Positions 52,088 through 61,689 of a stretch of DNA of 64,000 nucleotides are shown here, one piece after another; position 1 is the stretch's first letter; each line of letters starts with the position of its first letter. The notes beneath the pieces are model-generated. The model was given only the letters and a program-made list of their open reading frames with translations. It searched no databases and was not told the origin of the DNA. The stretch covers positions 855,845 to 919,844 of the forward strand of contig NZ_LMRT01000014.1 in assembly GCF_001426225.1 (NCBI RefSeq). Reading direction: 5' to 3'. Source of the stretch: Allobosea sp. Leaf344. GTDB lineage: Bacteria; Pseudomonadota; Alphaproteobacteria; Rhizobiales; Beijerinckiaceae. Made by a program: the position numbers and the translations under genes.

Positions 52088-53887
52088 TCAGACGGGCTTG
52101 GCCATGTCCAGCACCCGCAGCTCCGCCTTCTCCTGGCCGCCCCAGCGGTTGAGCGTCAATGTCGCGGCGAGATGCAGCGGCTCGCCCCGGGCGGCCAGCA
52201 GCGCCCGGCCCAGCGGTTCCTGGGCGCAGCGAAAGGCGATGCCGCCGACGCTGGCGCCGTCGCCGCTGCGCAGCTTCACCCGGACATGGCCGCCGCTGCC
52301 GATCTCCTGCGCCTCGATCAGCCGATGCGCCGGCAGCACGAAGACCGGCTCGGGACTGCCGGAACCGAAGGGGCCGGCGCGGTCGATCTCGGCCAGGAGC
52401 TTCGGCGTGCAGCCGCCGGCGCTGAGCGCGGCGTCGATCATCAGCGCCTCCGCCTCTTCCGCCGCCGCCACCTGCTCCGCCAGATGCGCCATGATGAAAT
52501 GATGGAAATCCTGCTGCTGTCCGGCCGCCAGGGTGATGCCCGCCGCCATGGCGTGGCCGCCGCCCTTCACCGCATGGCCCGCATCCACCGCCGCCCGCAC
52601 GGCGCGCCCGAGATCGACCCCCTGGATCGAACGGCCCGAGCCCGTGGCCCCGCCGGAAGGGTTCAGCGCCAGCGCGAAGGCGGGCCGCCGGAAGCGCTCC
52701 TTCAGCCTCGCGGCGACGAGGCCGACGATGCCGGGATGCCAGTCGGCGGAGGCGGCCATCAGCACCGGCTGCTCCGGGCTGCGCATCAAAGCGTGCTCGG
52801 CCTCGGCGGTCGCCTCCAGCACCGCCTGCCGCTCGATCTCCTGCCGCTCCTGGTTCAGCCGGTTCAGCTCTTGGGCGATCGCCCGCGCCTCGATCTCGTC
52901 CTGCGTCAGCAGCAGCCGCGCCCCCAGCGCGGCATCGCCGATCCGGCCGCCGGCATTGATCCGCGGGCCGAGCAGGAAGCCGAGATGCCAGGGCTGCACC
53001 GGCCCGTCGAGCCCGGCGCAATCCATCAGCGCGGCGAGGCCCGGCCGCGTCCGCCCGCGCAGAATGGCCAGGCCCTGGCGGACGAAGGCGCGGTTCAGCC
53101 CGAGCAGCGGCACGACATCGGCCACCGTGGCCAGCGCCACCAGATCGAGCGCCTCCAGCAGATCGGGCTCCGGCCGGCTTTGCCAGAAGCCGCGGCGGCG
53201 CAGCTCGCCGCGCGTGGCGACCAGCGTCAGGAAGACGACGCCCGCGGCGCAGAGATGGCCGAGCCCGGTGAGATCGTCCTGGCGGTTGGGGTTCACCAGC
53301 GCCGCGACCGAAGGCAGCTCCTCCGGCGCCTGGTGGTGATCGAGCACCACCACATCGAGCCCGAGCGCGCCTGCCTGCGCCAGCGGCTCATGGCTGGTGG
53401 TGCCGCAATCCACCGTCACCAGCAGGCTGGCACCCTCGCCCGCCAGCATGCGGATCGCCTCGGTATTGGGCCCATAGCCTTCGATCAGCCGGTCCGGGAT
53501 ATGGATGCGCGGCCGCGCCCCCGCCTGCGTCAGGAAACCGGCGAGCAGCGCCGCCGAACAGGCGCCGTCGACATCGTAATCGCCGAAAATGGCGACGGCT
53601 TCGCCGCGCTGCACGGCATCGGCCAGGCGCGCCGCCGCAGCCGCCATCCCGGTCAGCGAGAGCGGATCCGGCAGGAGATCGCGCAATTTCGGAGCCAGGA
53701 ACGCCTCCGCCTGATCGGGCTCGACGCCCCTGCCCGCCAGCAGCCGGGCGAGCAGCTCCGGCGTCCCCTCGCGCTGCGCCAGCGATTCGGCCCGGCCGAG
53801 CCCTGCCGCATCCAGCCGGTCGCGCCAGGGACGGCCGAGGACGGAGCGGGAAACCCCCAGAAACAGGCGATGAGGCGATGTCGGCAT
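52088..53887 (-). CDS. recJ: RecJ, single-stranded-DNA-specific 5'-3' exonuclease
   Basis: 599 residues from the ATG at 53887. DHH-family motifs: AIFGDYDVDGACSAALL (motif I), LVTVDCGTTSHE, VVVLDHHQAPEELP (DHH), and the DHHA1 part with GHAVKGGGHAMAAGITL near residue 455. The C-terminal OB-fold domain ends the protein. RecJ degrades single strands in RecF-pathway recombination and mismatch repair. The extended frame to 53923 uses a TTG start and is less likely. Confidence 0.95.
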   Translation of the reverse strand: MPTSPHRLFLGVSRSVLGRPWRDRLDAAGLGRAESLAQREGTPELLARLLAGRGVEPDQAEAFLAPKLRDLLPDPLSLTGMAAAAARLADAVQRGEAVAIFGDYDVDGACSAALLAGFLTQAGARPRIHIPDRLIEGYGPNTEAIRMLAGEGASLLVTVDCGTTSHEPLAQAGALGLDVVVLDHHQAPEELPSVAALVNPNRQDDLTGLGHLCAAGVVFLTLVATRGELRRRGFWQSRPEPDLLEALDLVALATVADVVPLLGLNRAFVRQGLAILRGRTRPGLAALMDCAGLDGPVQPWHLGFLLGPRINAGGRIGDAALGARLLLTQDEIEARAIAQELNRLNQERQEIERQAVLEATAEAEHALMRSPEQPVLMAASADWHPGIVGLVAARLKERFRRPAFALALNPSGGATGSGRSIQGVDLGRAVRAAVDAGHAVKGGGHAMAAGITLAAGQQQDFHHFIMAHLAEQVAAAEEAEALMIDAALSAGGCTPKLLAEIDRAGPFGSGSPEPVFVLPAHRLIEAQEIGSGGHVRVKLRSGDGASVGGIAFRCAQEPLGRALLAARGEPLHLAATLTLNRWGGQEKAELRVLDMAKPV

Positions 53888-54268
53888 GCGTCCACCGGTC
53901 GCCGATGCGGCGGTCCAGGTCAACCGAATCGTCGTCTGACGGCCGGTGCGGCTCCGTCACGCTTCCCATGCAACTCGTGAGCGCCTGCAACATGCCCATT
54001 ATAGGAGCAGTTTTCCAGGGAGACTCTGACGCACCTCGCCAATGATGAATTTTAAGGCAGTTATTCGGAGCGAAACGCGGGCATGCACGGCGCCAGGAGC
54101 GGGCGACACCGGATAAGTGACGTTTTTCTTAATTCGTCATGCTTACGATGCATAACGGAACTGATTATGAGCCTCTGTGAGGGGCACGGGGCCTGACTTA
54201 TATGCAGTGCACAACGAATTCATCGCTGTCGGGGCTTTTCCCCCCGTCAAAGACCTGGAGACCCAACC
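53888..54268. other. Intergenic region upstream of the DUF1127 gene
   Basis: A 381-base region between divergent recJ and the DUF1127 gene, with lower GC from about 54030 to 54230 than its flanks. No reading frame of protein-like composition. A GGAAC at 54155 has no matching CGTT. It probably holds the promoters of both neighbours and a long leader for the DUF1127 message. Confidence 0.6.
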
Positions 54269-54424
54269 ATGTTCCTCACCATGATCGCCGCCAAGATCCG
54301 CAGCTATTTCCGCTATCGCGAGACCGTTCGCGAGCTCTCGCGCCTCACCGATCGCGAGCTCGATGATCTCGGCCTGTCGCGCTCGGAGATCCCCTTCGTC
54401 GCGCGGACCCACGCCGCCATCTAA
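54269..54424 (+). CDS. Short DUF1127 (YjiS-like) protein
   Basis: 51 residues from the ATG at 54269 with GGAG eight bases upstream. The domain signature is YRETVRELSRLTDRELDDLG followed by LSRSEIPFVAR, which identifies DUF1127. Small Arg-rich members of this family act in RNA turnover and phosphate/carbon regulation in some alphaproteobacteria. A strong terminator follows, so it is monocistronic. Confidence 0.92.
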   Translation: MFLTMIAAKIRSYFRYRETVRELSRLTDRELDDLGLSRSEIPFVARTHAAI

Positions 54425-54490
54425 GCCGATCCTCGGCCGAACCGTTTCTCCCGGGCTCGTGTCCTCCCCGCGAACCCGGTCGAAGAGCGA

Positions 54491-54522
54491 ATGCCCGCCG
54501 CGAGGCGGGCATTTTGCGTTTT
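54491..54522 (+). terminator. Rho-independent terminator after the DUF1127 gene
   Basis: ATGCCCGCC and GGCGGGCAT form a nine-base perfect stem around a GCGA loop, followed by TTTGCGTTTT. It lies 66 bases after the DUF1127 stop and before trmFO. Confidence 0.85.
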
Positions 54523-54583
54523 GGGGCGGCGATCTCGGGCGCGCCCCTTGACCTCGGCGCAGGCTGCGGACACATCGCAATCC

Positions 54584-55993
54584 ATGACAAACCCCGTTCA
54601 CATCATCGGCGGCGGGCTCGCCGGCTCCGAGGCGGCCTGGCAGGTCGCGCAGGCCGGCGTCCCCGTCGTGCTGCACGAGATGCGCCCTGTCCGCGGCACC
54701 GACGCCCACAAGACCGAGGGGCTGGCGGAGCTGGTCTGCTCCAACTCCTTCCGCTCCGACGATTCGCTCGGCAATGCTGTGGGCCAGCTGCATTGGGAGA
54801 TGCGCCGGCTCGGCTCGCTGATCATGGCGAAGGGCGACCAGCACCAGGTCCCCGCCGGCGGCGCGCTGGCGGTCGACCGCGACGGGTTCTCGCAGGCGGT
54901 GACCGCGGCGCTCGCGGCGCATCCGCTCGTCACCATCGATCGCGGCGAGATCGCGGGGCTGCCGCCGGCCGCCTGGGACAACGTCATCATCGCGACCGGC
55001 CCGCTGACCTCTCCCGCCTTGGCGCAGGGGATCCAGTCGCTCACCGGCGAGGATGCGCTCGCCTTCTTCGACGCCATCGCGCCGATCGTGCATTTCGACT
55101 CGATCGACATGGACCAGGCCTGGTTCCAGTCGCGCTACGACAAGGCCGGTCCCGGCGGCACCGGCGCCGACTACATCAATTGCCCGCTCGACCGCGACCA
55201 GTACGAGGCCTTCATCGACGCGCTGCTCGCGGCCGAGAAGACCGAGTTCAAGGAATGGGAGGGCACGCCCTATTTCGATGGCTGCCTGCCGATCGAGGTG
55301 ATGGCCGAGCGCGGCCGCGAGACGCTGCGTTGGGGCCCGATGAAGCCGGTCGGCCTGACCAACAGGCATAATCCCACGGTCAAGGCCTATGCGGTGGTGC
55401 AGCTGCGCCAGGACAATGCGCTGGGTACCCTGTTCAACATGACGGGCTTCCAGACCAAGCTGAAATATGGCGAGCAGGCCGCGATCTTCCGGATGATTCC
55501 GGGGCTGCAGAACGCCGAATTCGCGCGGCTCGGCGGCATTCACCGCAACACCTATCTCAACTCGCCGAAGCTGCTGGATGAGCGGCTGCGGCTGAAGGCG
55601 GAGCCGCGCCTGCGCTTCGCCGGGCAGATCACCGGCTGCGAGGGCTATGTCGAGAGCGCCGCCATCGGCCTGCTCGCCGGGCGGATGGCGGCGTCGGAGC
55701 GGCTCGGCGCGGAACTGACGCTGCCGCCGGCGACCACCGCGCTCGGCGCGCTGGTCAACCACATCACCGGCGGCCATATCGTCACCATCGACGAGGGACC
55801 GCGCTCCTTTCAGCCGATGAACATCAATTTCGGGCTGTTTCCGCCGATCGAGGGCCAGGCGACGCATGGGCCGGACGGCAAGAGGCTGAAGGGCCCGGCC
55901 AAGAGCCTCGCGCGCAAACATGCGCTGACGGCGCGCGCCAAGGCCGAGATGGAGGCCTGGGCGGGCGGAATCGCCGCGCAGGCGGCCGAATGA
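54584..55993 (+). CDS. trmFO: TrmFO, folate-dependent tRNA uridine-54 C5-methyltransferase
   Basis: 469 residues from the ATG at 54584. FAD-binding motif [21 protein letters not shown], then [33 protein letters not shown], which is diagnostic. [20 protein letters not shown] near the C-terminus binds FAD. It makes ribothymidine at position 54 of the T loop using methylenetetrahydrofolate. It is separated from the DUF1127 gene by a terminator and converges on the phytoene-synthase-like gene. Confidence 0.95.
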   Translation: MTNPVHIIGGGLAGSEAAWQVAQAGVPVVLHEMRPVRGTDAHKTEGLAELVCSNSFRSDDSLGNAVGQLHWEMRRLGSLIMAKGDQHQVPAGGALAVDRDGFSQAVTAALAAHPLVTIDRGEIAGLPPAAWDNVIIATGPLTSPALAQGIQSLTGEDALAFFDAIAPIVHFDSIDMDQAWFQSRYDKAGPGGTGADYINCPLDRDQYEAFIDALLAAEKTEFKEWEGTPYFDGCLPIEVMAERGRETLRWGPMKPVGLTNRHNPTVKAYAVVQLRQDNALGTLFNMTGFQTKLKYGEQAAIFRMIPGLQNAEFARLGGIHRNTYLNSPKLLDERLRLKAEPRLRFAGQITGCEGYVESAAIGLLAGRMAASERLGAELTLPPATTALGALVNHITGGHIVTIDEGPRSFQPMNINFGLFPPIEGQATHGPDGKRLKGPAKSLARKHALTARAKAEMEAWAGGIAAQAAE

Positions 55994-56014
55994 GCGCGCG
56001 CAGGCGCTGACCAT

Positions 56015-56032
56015 GCCGGCCGCCGGGCCGGC
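56015..56032. terminator. GC hairpin between convergent trmFO and squalene/phytoene-synthase-like gene
   Basis: GCCGGCC-GCCG-GGCCGGC is a perfect seven-base stem with a four-base loop, located between two converging stops. No T tract, so only a possible transcript-end structure. Confidence 0.35.
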
Positions 56033-56055
56033 GGCATCGCTCCCGGCGAGTCGGC

Positions 56056-56943
56056 TCAGCGGCGCGCGGCGCGCCAGATCGTCCATTGCCGCTGCCAGGA
56101 TGGCAGGGTGATGATCGTGCGGTAGGGGTCGTAGCCCGGCCGCTCCATCCGCCGGAGATAGGGCTCGACCAGCGCGACCGGCAGGAAGGCCGGCGCGGCG
56201 CTGCTCGGAACGCTGTCGCGCAGTTCGCGCAGCCGGCGCAGATGGTCGCGGGCGATCTCGCGCAACTCCTTGAGCGTGTAGAGCACGCCCGGCCCGCCAC
56301 GGCCGCGCACGATATCGTCACGGATGACGCCGTTGCGCCCGAGCAGATCGCCCGGCAGATAGACCTGGCCTGCCGCCGCATGCCAGGGAAAGGCACGCAT
56401 CAGCCCGCACAGCGCATAGGCGACACCGGCATGGCCACAGGCCGCCGCGCCGCCGGAATCGCCGCCATTGGCCAGGATCAGCGTCGCCAGCCTGATCAGC
56501 GCGCTCGAGGTCTCCCCGGCATAGCCTTCGAGATCCCGCAGCGAGGGCATCGGATCATCGTAGAGATCGAAGATGCGCGCCTCGATCAGCCCGGTCAGCG
56601 GCGCGATCGGCAGCCGATAGCGCGCCACCGTGTCGAGCAGCGCGGCGGCGACGGGGTGCGATTGCGCATCGCCGCGCGCCTGCCCCTCCAGCAGGTCGCG
56701 CCACCATTGCATCCGCACCTCGCCCGGCAGCGGCTCGCTGACCAGGGCCCGGACCCGAGCGATCTCATGGCTGAAGGCGTAGAGCGCGAAGAGCGAGGGG
56801 CGCTGCGATTCCGGCGCGTAGAGCGTCGCGATATAGCGGTCGTGATCATGCTCGCGCACCAGCGCCGCGCAATGCGCATAGGCCTCCGGCAGCGCGGTCG
56901 GCGCGGCGTCGGGGCGGTGGTCGGTTTGCGTCGTGTCTGGCAT
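56056..56943 (-). CDS. Squalene/phytoene-synthase-fold protein, NDUFAF6-like
   Basis: 295 residues with the isoprenoid synthase fold: AHCAALVREHDHDRYIATLYAPESQRPSLFALYAFSHEIARV at the start and ALVSEPLPGEVRMQWWRDLLEG. The Asp-rich motifs of real phytoene synthases (DXXXD) are not clear. It matches the bacterial relatives of human NDUFAF6, a complex I assembly factor. Its neighbour on the same strand is an NDUFAF3-like gene, then secF. A true carotenoid role is unlikely with no crt genes nearby. Confidence 0.8.
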   Translation of the reverse strand: MPDTTQTDHRPDAAPTALPEAYAHCAALVREHDHDRYIATLYAPESQRPSLFALYAFSHEIARVRALVSEPLPGEVRMQWWRDLLEGQARGDAQSHPVAAALLDTVARYRLPIAPLTGLIEARIFDLYDDPMPSLRDLEGYAGETSSALIRLATLILANGGDSGGAAACGHAGVAYALCGLMRAFPWHAAAGQVYLPGDLLGRNGVIRDDIVRGRGGPGVLYTLKELREIARDHLRRLRELRDSVPSSAAPAFLPVALVEPYLRRMERPGYDPYRTIITLPSWQRQWTIWRAARR

Positions 56944-57118
56944 CGCAGCTCTCGGCGGCCGGTTTCGGATCAGCCGGTGGTGCAGGCCAGTCTAGGCCAA
57001 GGCGGGCCCGGCTGGCTATGCCTGAAGCGACCGGCGCATATGCCCGGCACCGCGTGCCGCAGCTGCGGGAGCGCCGGAGGCGGCACCCGGCTCTCGCGCA
57101 GAGATGACGGCCGCCGCG

Positions 57119-57505
57119 TCAATCGACCGCGATCAGCGCGGCGGCCACCCGCCGGTCTTCCGCGACCAGGACGTTGTAGGTGCGCGCCGCGGCGCCGGTG
57201 GCCATGCCCTCGACGGTGATGCCCAGCGCCTTCAACCCCTCGCGCAGGGCGGGCGGAACGAAGGCGATGTCGGCGCCGGTGCCGATCAGCAGGAAATCGA
57301 TGCCGGCCGCTTCGTCCAGCACCGGCTGGAGGCTCTGCAGGTCGATCTCGGCGAAACGCGTCACGGGCCAAATCCTGATCCCGGCGGGGGTCACCAGGAT
57401 CGAGCCGCGATGGCTCATATCGGCGAAGCGGAACCCGCCGGCGCCGAAACTGTCGATCTGGTAGCGGCCCGGTACAAAACCGTCGAAGACCGGCATGGCG
57501 ATCAC
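57119..57505 (-). CDS. Mth938-domain protein, NDUFAF3-like
   Basis: 128 residues; GTG at 57505 chosen, but an earlier start overlapping secF is possible. The Mth938/DUF498 signature is IDSFGAGGFRFADMSHRGSILVTPAG, then DFLLIGTGADIAFVPPALREGLKALGITVEGMATGAAARTYNVLVAEDRRVAAALI. Human NDUFAF3 has the same domain and assembles mitochondrial complex I. It follows secF by 29 bases. Confidence 0.87.
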   Translation of the reverse strand: MIAMPVFDGFVPGRYQIDSFGAGGFRFADMSHRGSILVTPAGIRIWPVTRFAEIDLQSLQPVLDEAAGIDFLLIGTGADIAFVPPALREGLKALGITVEGMATGAAARTYNVLVAEDRRVAAALIAVD

Positions 57506-57534
57506 CCGCTGCGGCGCAGAGGCATCGGCGAGGC

Positions 57535-58488
57535 TCAGGCGCTCGCCTTGGCCTTGGCCTTGATCTCGGCCTCGTCCTCGGCCTGGTCCAGCCGTCCCGC
57601 CCGCACATCGAGATAGAGCAGCACGGGCGTCGAGACGAACATCGCGGAATAGGTGCAGATCACCACGCCGAACAGCATGACCAGAGCGAAATCCTCGATC
57701 GCGGTGCCGCCGAACAGCACCAGCGCCACCAGCGCCAGGACCGTGGTGGTCGAGGTGATGGCGGTGCGCGACAAGGTCGTGTTCACCGAGAGATCGAGCA
57801 GATCCGGGATCGACATCGTCTTGTAGCGGCGCAGCAATTCGCGCGTCCGGTCGAACACCACCACCGTCTCGTTCAGGGAATAGCCGACGATGGTCAGGAT
57901 CGCCGCGATCGAGGTCAGGTTGAATTCGAGCTGGGTGATCAGGAAGAATCCGACCGTCAGCACGATATCGTGCAGCGTCCCGAGGATCGCGCCGATGGCG
58001 AGCTGCATCTCGAAGCGGAACCAGAGATAGATCAGCACGCCCAGGATCGCGAGCACGACGCCGAGCGTGCCGGCCTGCACCAGCTCGCCGGAGACGCGCG
58101 GCCCCACCGTCTCGACCCGCCGGAAATCGTAATTGGGCAGGAAGGCCTCGCGCGCCTTGACGACGACCGCCTGCTGCGCCGCCTCGCCGCCGGCCTGAAG
58201 CGCGAAGCGCATCGAGATCTCGCCGGCGCTGCCGAATTCCTGCACCTCGACCTCGCCGAAGCCGAGGGAATTGGCGGTCTGCCGCACCTGGGAAATCTCC
58301 GGCCGGCCGCTCTTGGCCTGCATCTCGATCAGCGTGCCGCCCCGGAAATCAATGCCGAAATTCAGCCCGACCGTCAGGAACAGGAACAGGGTCAGCAGGC
58401 TGTAGGCCGCCGAGAACGGATAGCTGAAGCGCCTGAAGCGGACGATCTTGAAGCGGGTATTGTCGGGAACGATGCGAAGCAGACGCAT
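57535..58488 (-). CDS. secF: SecF, protein-export membrane protein
   Basis: 317 residues, six membrane helices. The first periplasmic region contains FGIDFRGGTLIEMQAKSG and the later domain the family-typical IVGYSLNETVVVFDRTRELLRRYKTMSIPDLLDLSVNTTLSRTAITSTTTVLALVAL. With SecD it uses the proton gradient to help pull exported proteins through SecYEG. It follows secD by 25 bases. Confidence 0.96.
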   Translation of the reverse strand: MRLLRIVPDNTRFKIVRFRRFSYPFSAAYSLLTLFLFLTVGLNFGIDFRGGTLIEMQAKSGRPEISQVRQTANSLGFGEVEVQEFGSAGEISMRFALQAGGEAAQQAVVVKAREAFLPNYDFRRVETVGPRVSGELVQAGTLGVVLAILGVLIYLWFRFEMQLAIGAILGTLHDIVLTVGFFLITQLEFNLTSIAAILTIVGYSLNETVVVFDRTRELLRRYKTMSIPDLLDLSVNTTLSRTAITSTTTVLALVALVLFGGTAIEDFALVMLFGVVICTYSAMFVSTPVLLYLDVRAGRLDQAEDEAEIKAKAKASA

Positions 58489-58513
58489 GCGCTATTCTCC
58501 TGGAGTGGCAGCG

Positions 58514-60124
58514 TCAGAACGGAAGGCTCTTGGGCTTCGCCCAACGATACCACAGCGCGATCAGCATCCGCGTCAGCGTCACGGCGGTGATCACGGTCGT
58601 CAGAATGCCGAGGATGAAGACGACGGCGAAGCCGCGCACCGGGCCGGAGCCCAGCGCGAACAGCGCCAGCGCCGCGATCAGCATGGTGACGTTGGAATCG
58701 ACGATCGTCGCGAAGGCGCGCTGGAAGCCGGCCTCGAGAGCCGAGATCAGCGAGCGTCCCTGCTGCGATTCCTCGCGCATGCGCTCATAGATCAGCACGT
58801 TGGAATCGACCGCCGTGCCGATCGTCAGCACGATGCCGGCGATGCCGGGCAGCGTCATCGTCGCGCCCAGCACCGACATCAGCCCGAAGATCAGGCAGAC
58901 ATGGACGAGCAGCGCGATGCTGGCGATCAGCCCGAACATCCCATAGGTGCCGATCATGTAGAGGATCACCAGCAGCGTGGCGATCAGGGTCGCCATCTTG
59001 CCGGCCTGGATCGAGTCGGCGCCGAGTCCGGGCCCGACCGTGCGCTCCTCGACGATGGTCATCTTCGCCGGCAGCGCGCCGGCCCGCAGCAGGATGGCGA
59101 GGTTGTTCACCGATTCCACGGTGAAATTGCCGGAGATCTGCCCCGAGCCGCCGGTGATCGGCGATTGGATGACGGGCGAGGAGATCACCTTGTTGTCGAG
59201 CACGATCGCCAGGGGCCGGCCGAGATTCTCGGTGGTCGCCTGGCCGAAGCGCTGCGCGCCGCGGATGTTGAAGCGGAAATTCACGATCGGCTGCGAGGTC
59301 CGCGAATCGAAGGCCGGCTGGGCGTCGATCAGATCCTCGCCCTCGACGATGACGCGCCGCTCGACCGGCACCAGCGAACCGCCGGCATCCTGCGAGGGCA
59401 GCATGTCGACATCGCCGCCCTGCCCCTCCGCCACCATGCGGAATTGCAGCTTCGCGGTCTGTCCCAGAATATCCTTCAGGCGCTGCGGGTCCTGCAGGCC
59501 CGGCACCTGCACCAGGATGCGGTCGAGACCCTGGCGCTGGATGTTGGGCTCCGTGGTGCCGAGCGCGTCGACGCGGCGGCGCAGCACCTCCATCGCCTGC
59601 TCGACGGCGCGGCGCACCCGCTCATTGGCGCCGGCCTCGGTGACGGAGACCTGGATCAGCCCGTCCGGCTGCTCGACGATGTCGAGCGTGCTGTTGCCGG
59701 AGGGGCCGAAGGCGCCGAGCGTCCCGACCGGCTGGGCGAGCTCGCGCAGCTTCGGCAGCAGCCTGGCGCGGTCCGCGGCCTCGGCGACGCGCAGCTGCAC
59801 GCCGCGCGGCGTGGTGCCGATTCCACCCTGGATGCCGACCCGCTCGTCGCGCAGAATGCGCCTGACGTCGTCGCGCAGCTGCAGGACCTGGCTGCGGACG
59901 AGTTCCGCCCGGTCGATCTCCAGCAGCACATGCGAGCCGCCCTGCAGATCGAGCCCGAGCACCACCGCATGGATCGGCAGCAGGATGCGCGGGATCCAGG
60001 ACGGCGCATTCGCCTCGATCGCCTTGCGGGTCTCGGGCGAGAACAGGTTCGGCAGCGCGAAGCCGCAGCCGAAGAGCAGCACGAGCAGGACGACGACGAC
60101 CTTGCGGGTCTGGAAACGGAGCAT
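58514..60124 (-). CDS. secD: SecD, protein-export membrane protein
   Basis: 536 residues. N-terminal helix (KVVVVLLVLLFGCGFALPNL), a large periplasmic P1 domain with GLDLQGGSHVLLEID, then the five-helix membrane region with VGPGLGADSIQAGKMATLIATLLVILYMI, GTAVDSNVLIYERMREE and FATIVDSNVTMLIAALALFALGSGPVRGFAV. Part of the auxiliary SecDF-YajC complex. It starts 54 bases after yajC. Confidence 0.97.
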   Translation of the reverse strand: MLRFQTRKVVVVLLVLLFGCGFALPNLFSPETRKAIEANAPSWIPRILLPIHAVVLGLDLQGGSHVLLEIDRAELVRSQVLQLRDDVRRILRDERVGIQGGIGTTPRGVQLRVAEAADRARLLPKLRELAQPVGTLGAFGPSGNSTLDIVEQPDGLIQVSVTEAGANERVRRAVEQAMEVLRRRVDALGTTEPNIQRQGLDRILVQVPGLQDPQRLKDILGQTAKLQFRMVAEGQGGDVDMLPSQDAGGSLVPVERRVIVEGEDLIDAQPAFDSRTSQPIVNFRFNIRGAQRFGQATTENLGRPLAIVLDNKVISSPVIQSPITGGSGQISGNFTVESVNNLAILLRAGALPAKMTIVEERTVGPGLGADSIQAGKMATLIATLLVILYMIGTYGMFGLIASIALLVHVCLIFGLMSVLGATMTLPGIAGIVLTIGTAVDSNVLIYERMREESQQGRSLISALEAGFQRAFATIVDSNVTMLIAALALFALGSGPVRGFAVVFILGILTTVITAVTLTRMLIALWYRWAKPKSLPF

Positions 60125-60178
60125 CTGCGTGTAAAGCCTTGTTGTCGCGCTTCGGCCCCCTGCGAGGCCGTGGCCTCG

Positions 60179-60517
60179 TTAGCTCTTGGCCGTCTCGGCC
60201 TTGACCGGTTCCGTCTTGGAGCGGACATCCGTGATCATGCCCTTCACCAGGCGGACCCGGACGCCATCGGCGATCTCGGCCTCGATCTCGCCATCGTCGA
60301 TCACCTTCGAGACCTTGGCGACGATGCCGCCCGAGGTCACGACCGTGTCGCCACGCCGCACGTTCTTGATCATCTCCTGATGCGCCTTCACCCGCCTCTG
60401 CTGCGGGCGGATGATCAGGAACCACATGATCACGAAAATCAGCACGAAGGGCACGAGCGACATCAGGATGTCGTTGGTGCCGCCGCCGGCGGCTTGAGCA
60501 AAGGCAGGGGTGATCAC
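60179..60517 (-). CDS. yajC: YajC, preprotein translocase accessory subunit
   Basis: 112 residues with a GTG start at 60517. One membrane helix (ILMSLVPFVLIFVIMWFLIIRPQQRRVKAHQEM) followed by the cytoplasmic NVRRGDTVVTSGGIVAKVSKVIDDGEIEAEIADGVRV. First gene of yajC-secD-secF and the two downstream genes. Opposite strand to the DUF815 gene. Confidence 0.96.
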   Translation of the reverse strand: MITPAFAQAAGGGTNDILMSLVPFVLIFVIMWFLIIRPQQRRVKAHQEMIKNVRRGDTVVTSGGIVAKVSKVIDDGEIEAEIADGVRVRLVKGMITDVRSKTEPVKAETAKS

Positions 60518-60695
60518 GAAATAGCTCCTCGGTCGCGGCGGCGTTTCCAGGCCACCTGCCGCCCGGAGGCGGCGAAATTCGGTTCGGGCCGGAAATTCGC
60601 GCGGACTATAGCCAGCGACGCCGGTAAATCAATTGCAGGCGCCCGAGATGGACCACCAGCGCGCCATCACCTATGAGCTTGGCGACCTTCGCGCA

Positions 60696-61589
60696 ATGGC
60701 CATGGCTGAGATGACTGCTCCATCCCGAGATCTGAAGCTCGACACCCTGCTCCGCATCGCCGCCGCGCTCGAGCGGCTGGCCCCGCCGGAGCGCCGGCCG
60801 GCCGATCTCGCCGCCGCCGACGCCTTCGTCTGGCAGCCGGCCGCCCATGAGCTCAGTCCCGTCCCGCGCGTCAACCGGGTGGAGCTGTCGCTGCTGCGCG
60901 GGGTCGACCGGGTGCGCGATACCCTGGCCGAGAATACCGAGCGCTTCGCCCGCGGCCTGCCGGCCAACAACGTGCTGCTCTGGGGCGCGCGCGGCATGGG
61001 CAAATCCTCGCTGGTCAAATCGGTCCATGCCGACACCAACCGGCGGCTTTCAGGCGCGGCCCTGCCGCTGAAGCTGATCGAGATCCACCGCGAGGACATC
61101 GAATCCCTGCCGGCGCTGATGGGGCTGCTGCGGCCGGACCGGCACCGCGCCATCGTCTTCTGCGACGATCTCTCCTTCGACGGGCAGGACACCTCCTATA
61201 AATCGCTGAAGGCGGCGCTGGATGGCGGCGTCGAAGGGCGTCCCGACAATGTCGTGTTCTACGCCACCTCGAACCGTCGGCATCTGCTGCCGCGCGACAT
61301 GATGGAAAACGAGCGCTCGACCGCGATCAACCCGGGCGAAGCCGTCGAGGAGAAGGTCTCGCTGTCGGATCGCTTCGGCCTCTGGCTCGGCTTCCACAAA
61401 TGCAGCCAGGACGAATATCTCGCGATGATCGAAGGCTATGTCGGGCATTTCGGCCTGGAGATCGCCCCAGATGCCTGGCGCCGGGAGGCGCTGGAATGGG
61501 CGACGACGCGGGGCTCGCGCTCGGGCCGCACCGCCTGGCAATACATCCAGGACCTGGCCGGGCGGCTCGGCAAGCGGCTGGAGGGCTGA
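60696..61589 (+). CDS. DUF815-family AAA+ ATPase
   Basis: 297 residues from the ATG at 60696; later Met codons at 60702 and 60711 and an earlier ATG at 60648 are alternatives. The Walker A motif is LLWGARGMGKSSLVKSVH, Walker B is HRAIVFCDDLSFDG and sensor 1 is VVFYATSNRRHLL. DUF815 proteins are single-domain AAA+ ATPases of unknown target, here divergent from yajC as commonly seen in Rhizobiales. Confidence 0.88.
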   Translation: MAMAEMTAPSRDLKLDTLLRIAAALERLAPPERRPADLAAADAFVWQPAAHELSPVPRVNRVELSLLRGVDRVRDTLAENTERFARGLPANNVLLWGARGMGKSSLVKSVHADTNRRLSGAALPLKLIEIHREDIESLPALMGLLRPDRHRAIVFCDDLSFDGQDTSYKSLKAALDGGVEGRPDNVVFYATSNRRHLLPRDMMENERSTAINPGEAVEEKVSLSDRFGLWLGFHKCSQDEYLAMIEGYVGHFGLEIAPDAWRREALEWATTRGSRSGRTAWQYIQDLAGRLGKRLEG

Positions 61590-61615
61590 GCCCCAGGCCT
61601 CCAGACAAATGGAAC

Positions 61616-61641
61616 GGGGCGGCCTTTCCTGGGACCGCCCC
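61616..61641. terminator. Stem-loop between DUF815 and the convergent LytM gene
   Basis: GGGGCGG (61616-61622) pairs with CCGCCCC (61635-61641) around a 12-base loop. It is followed by GCCTTGTTCC, with three T residues, and lies between two converging genes; a bidirectional terminator is plausible. Confidence 0.5.
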
Positions 61642-61689
61642 GCCTTGTTCCGATCGGTGGGGTCTCGCGGGTACCGATCGAATGCCGGA

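Noticed and set aside
54155..54175. EcfG promoter upstream of the DUF1127 gene
   Set aside because: GGAAC is present but no CGTT follows at 16 or 17 bases.
56056..56943. Carotenoid or hopanoid biosynthesis gene
   Set aside because: No crt/hpn genes are near and the Asp-rich motifs are unclear; the neighbouring Mth938 gene supports the NDUFAF6-like reading.
58448..60676. 742-codon open frame on the plus strand opposite secF-secD-yajC
   Set aside because: The opposite strand has clear secF, secD and yajC. The frame is Arg/Gln/His/Asp-rich, as expected for the shadow of GC-rich coding DNA, and has no domain.
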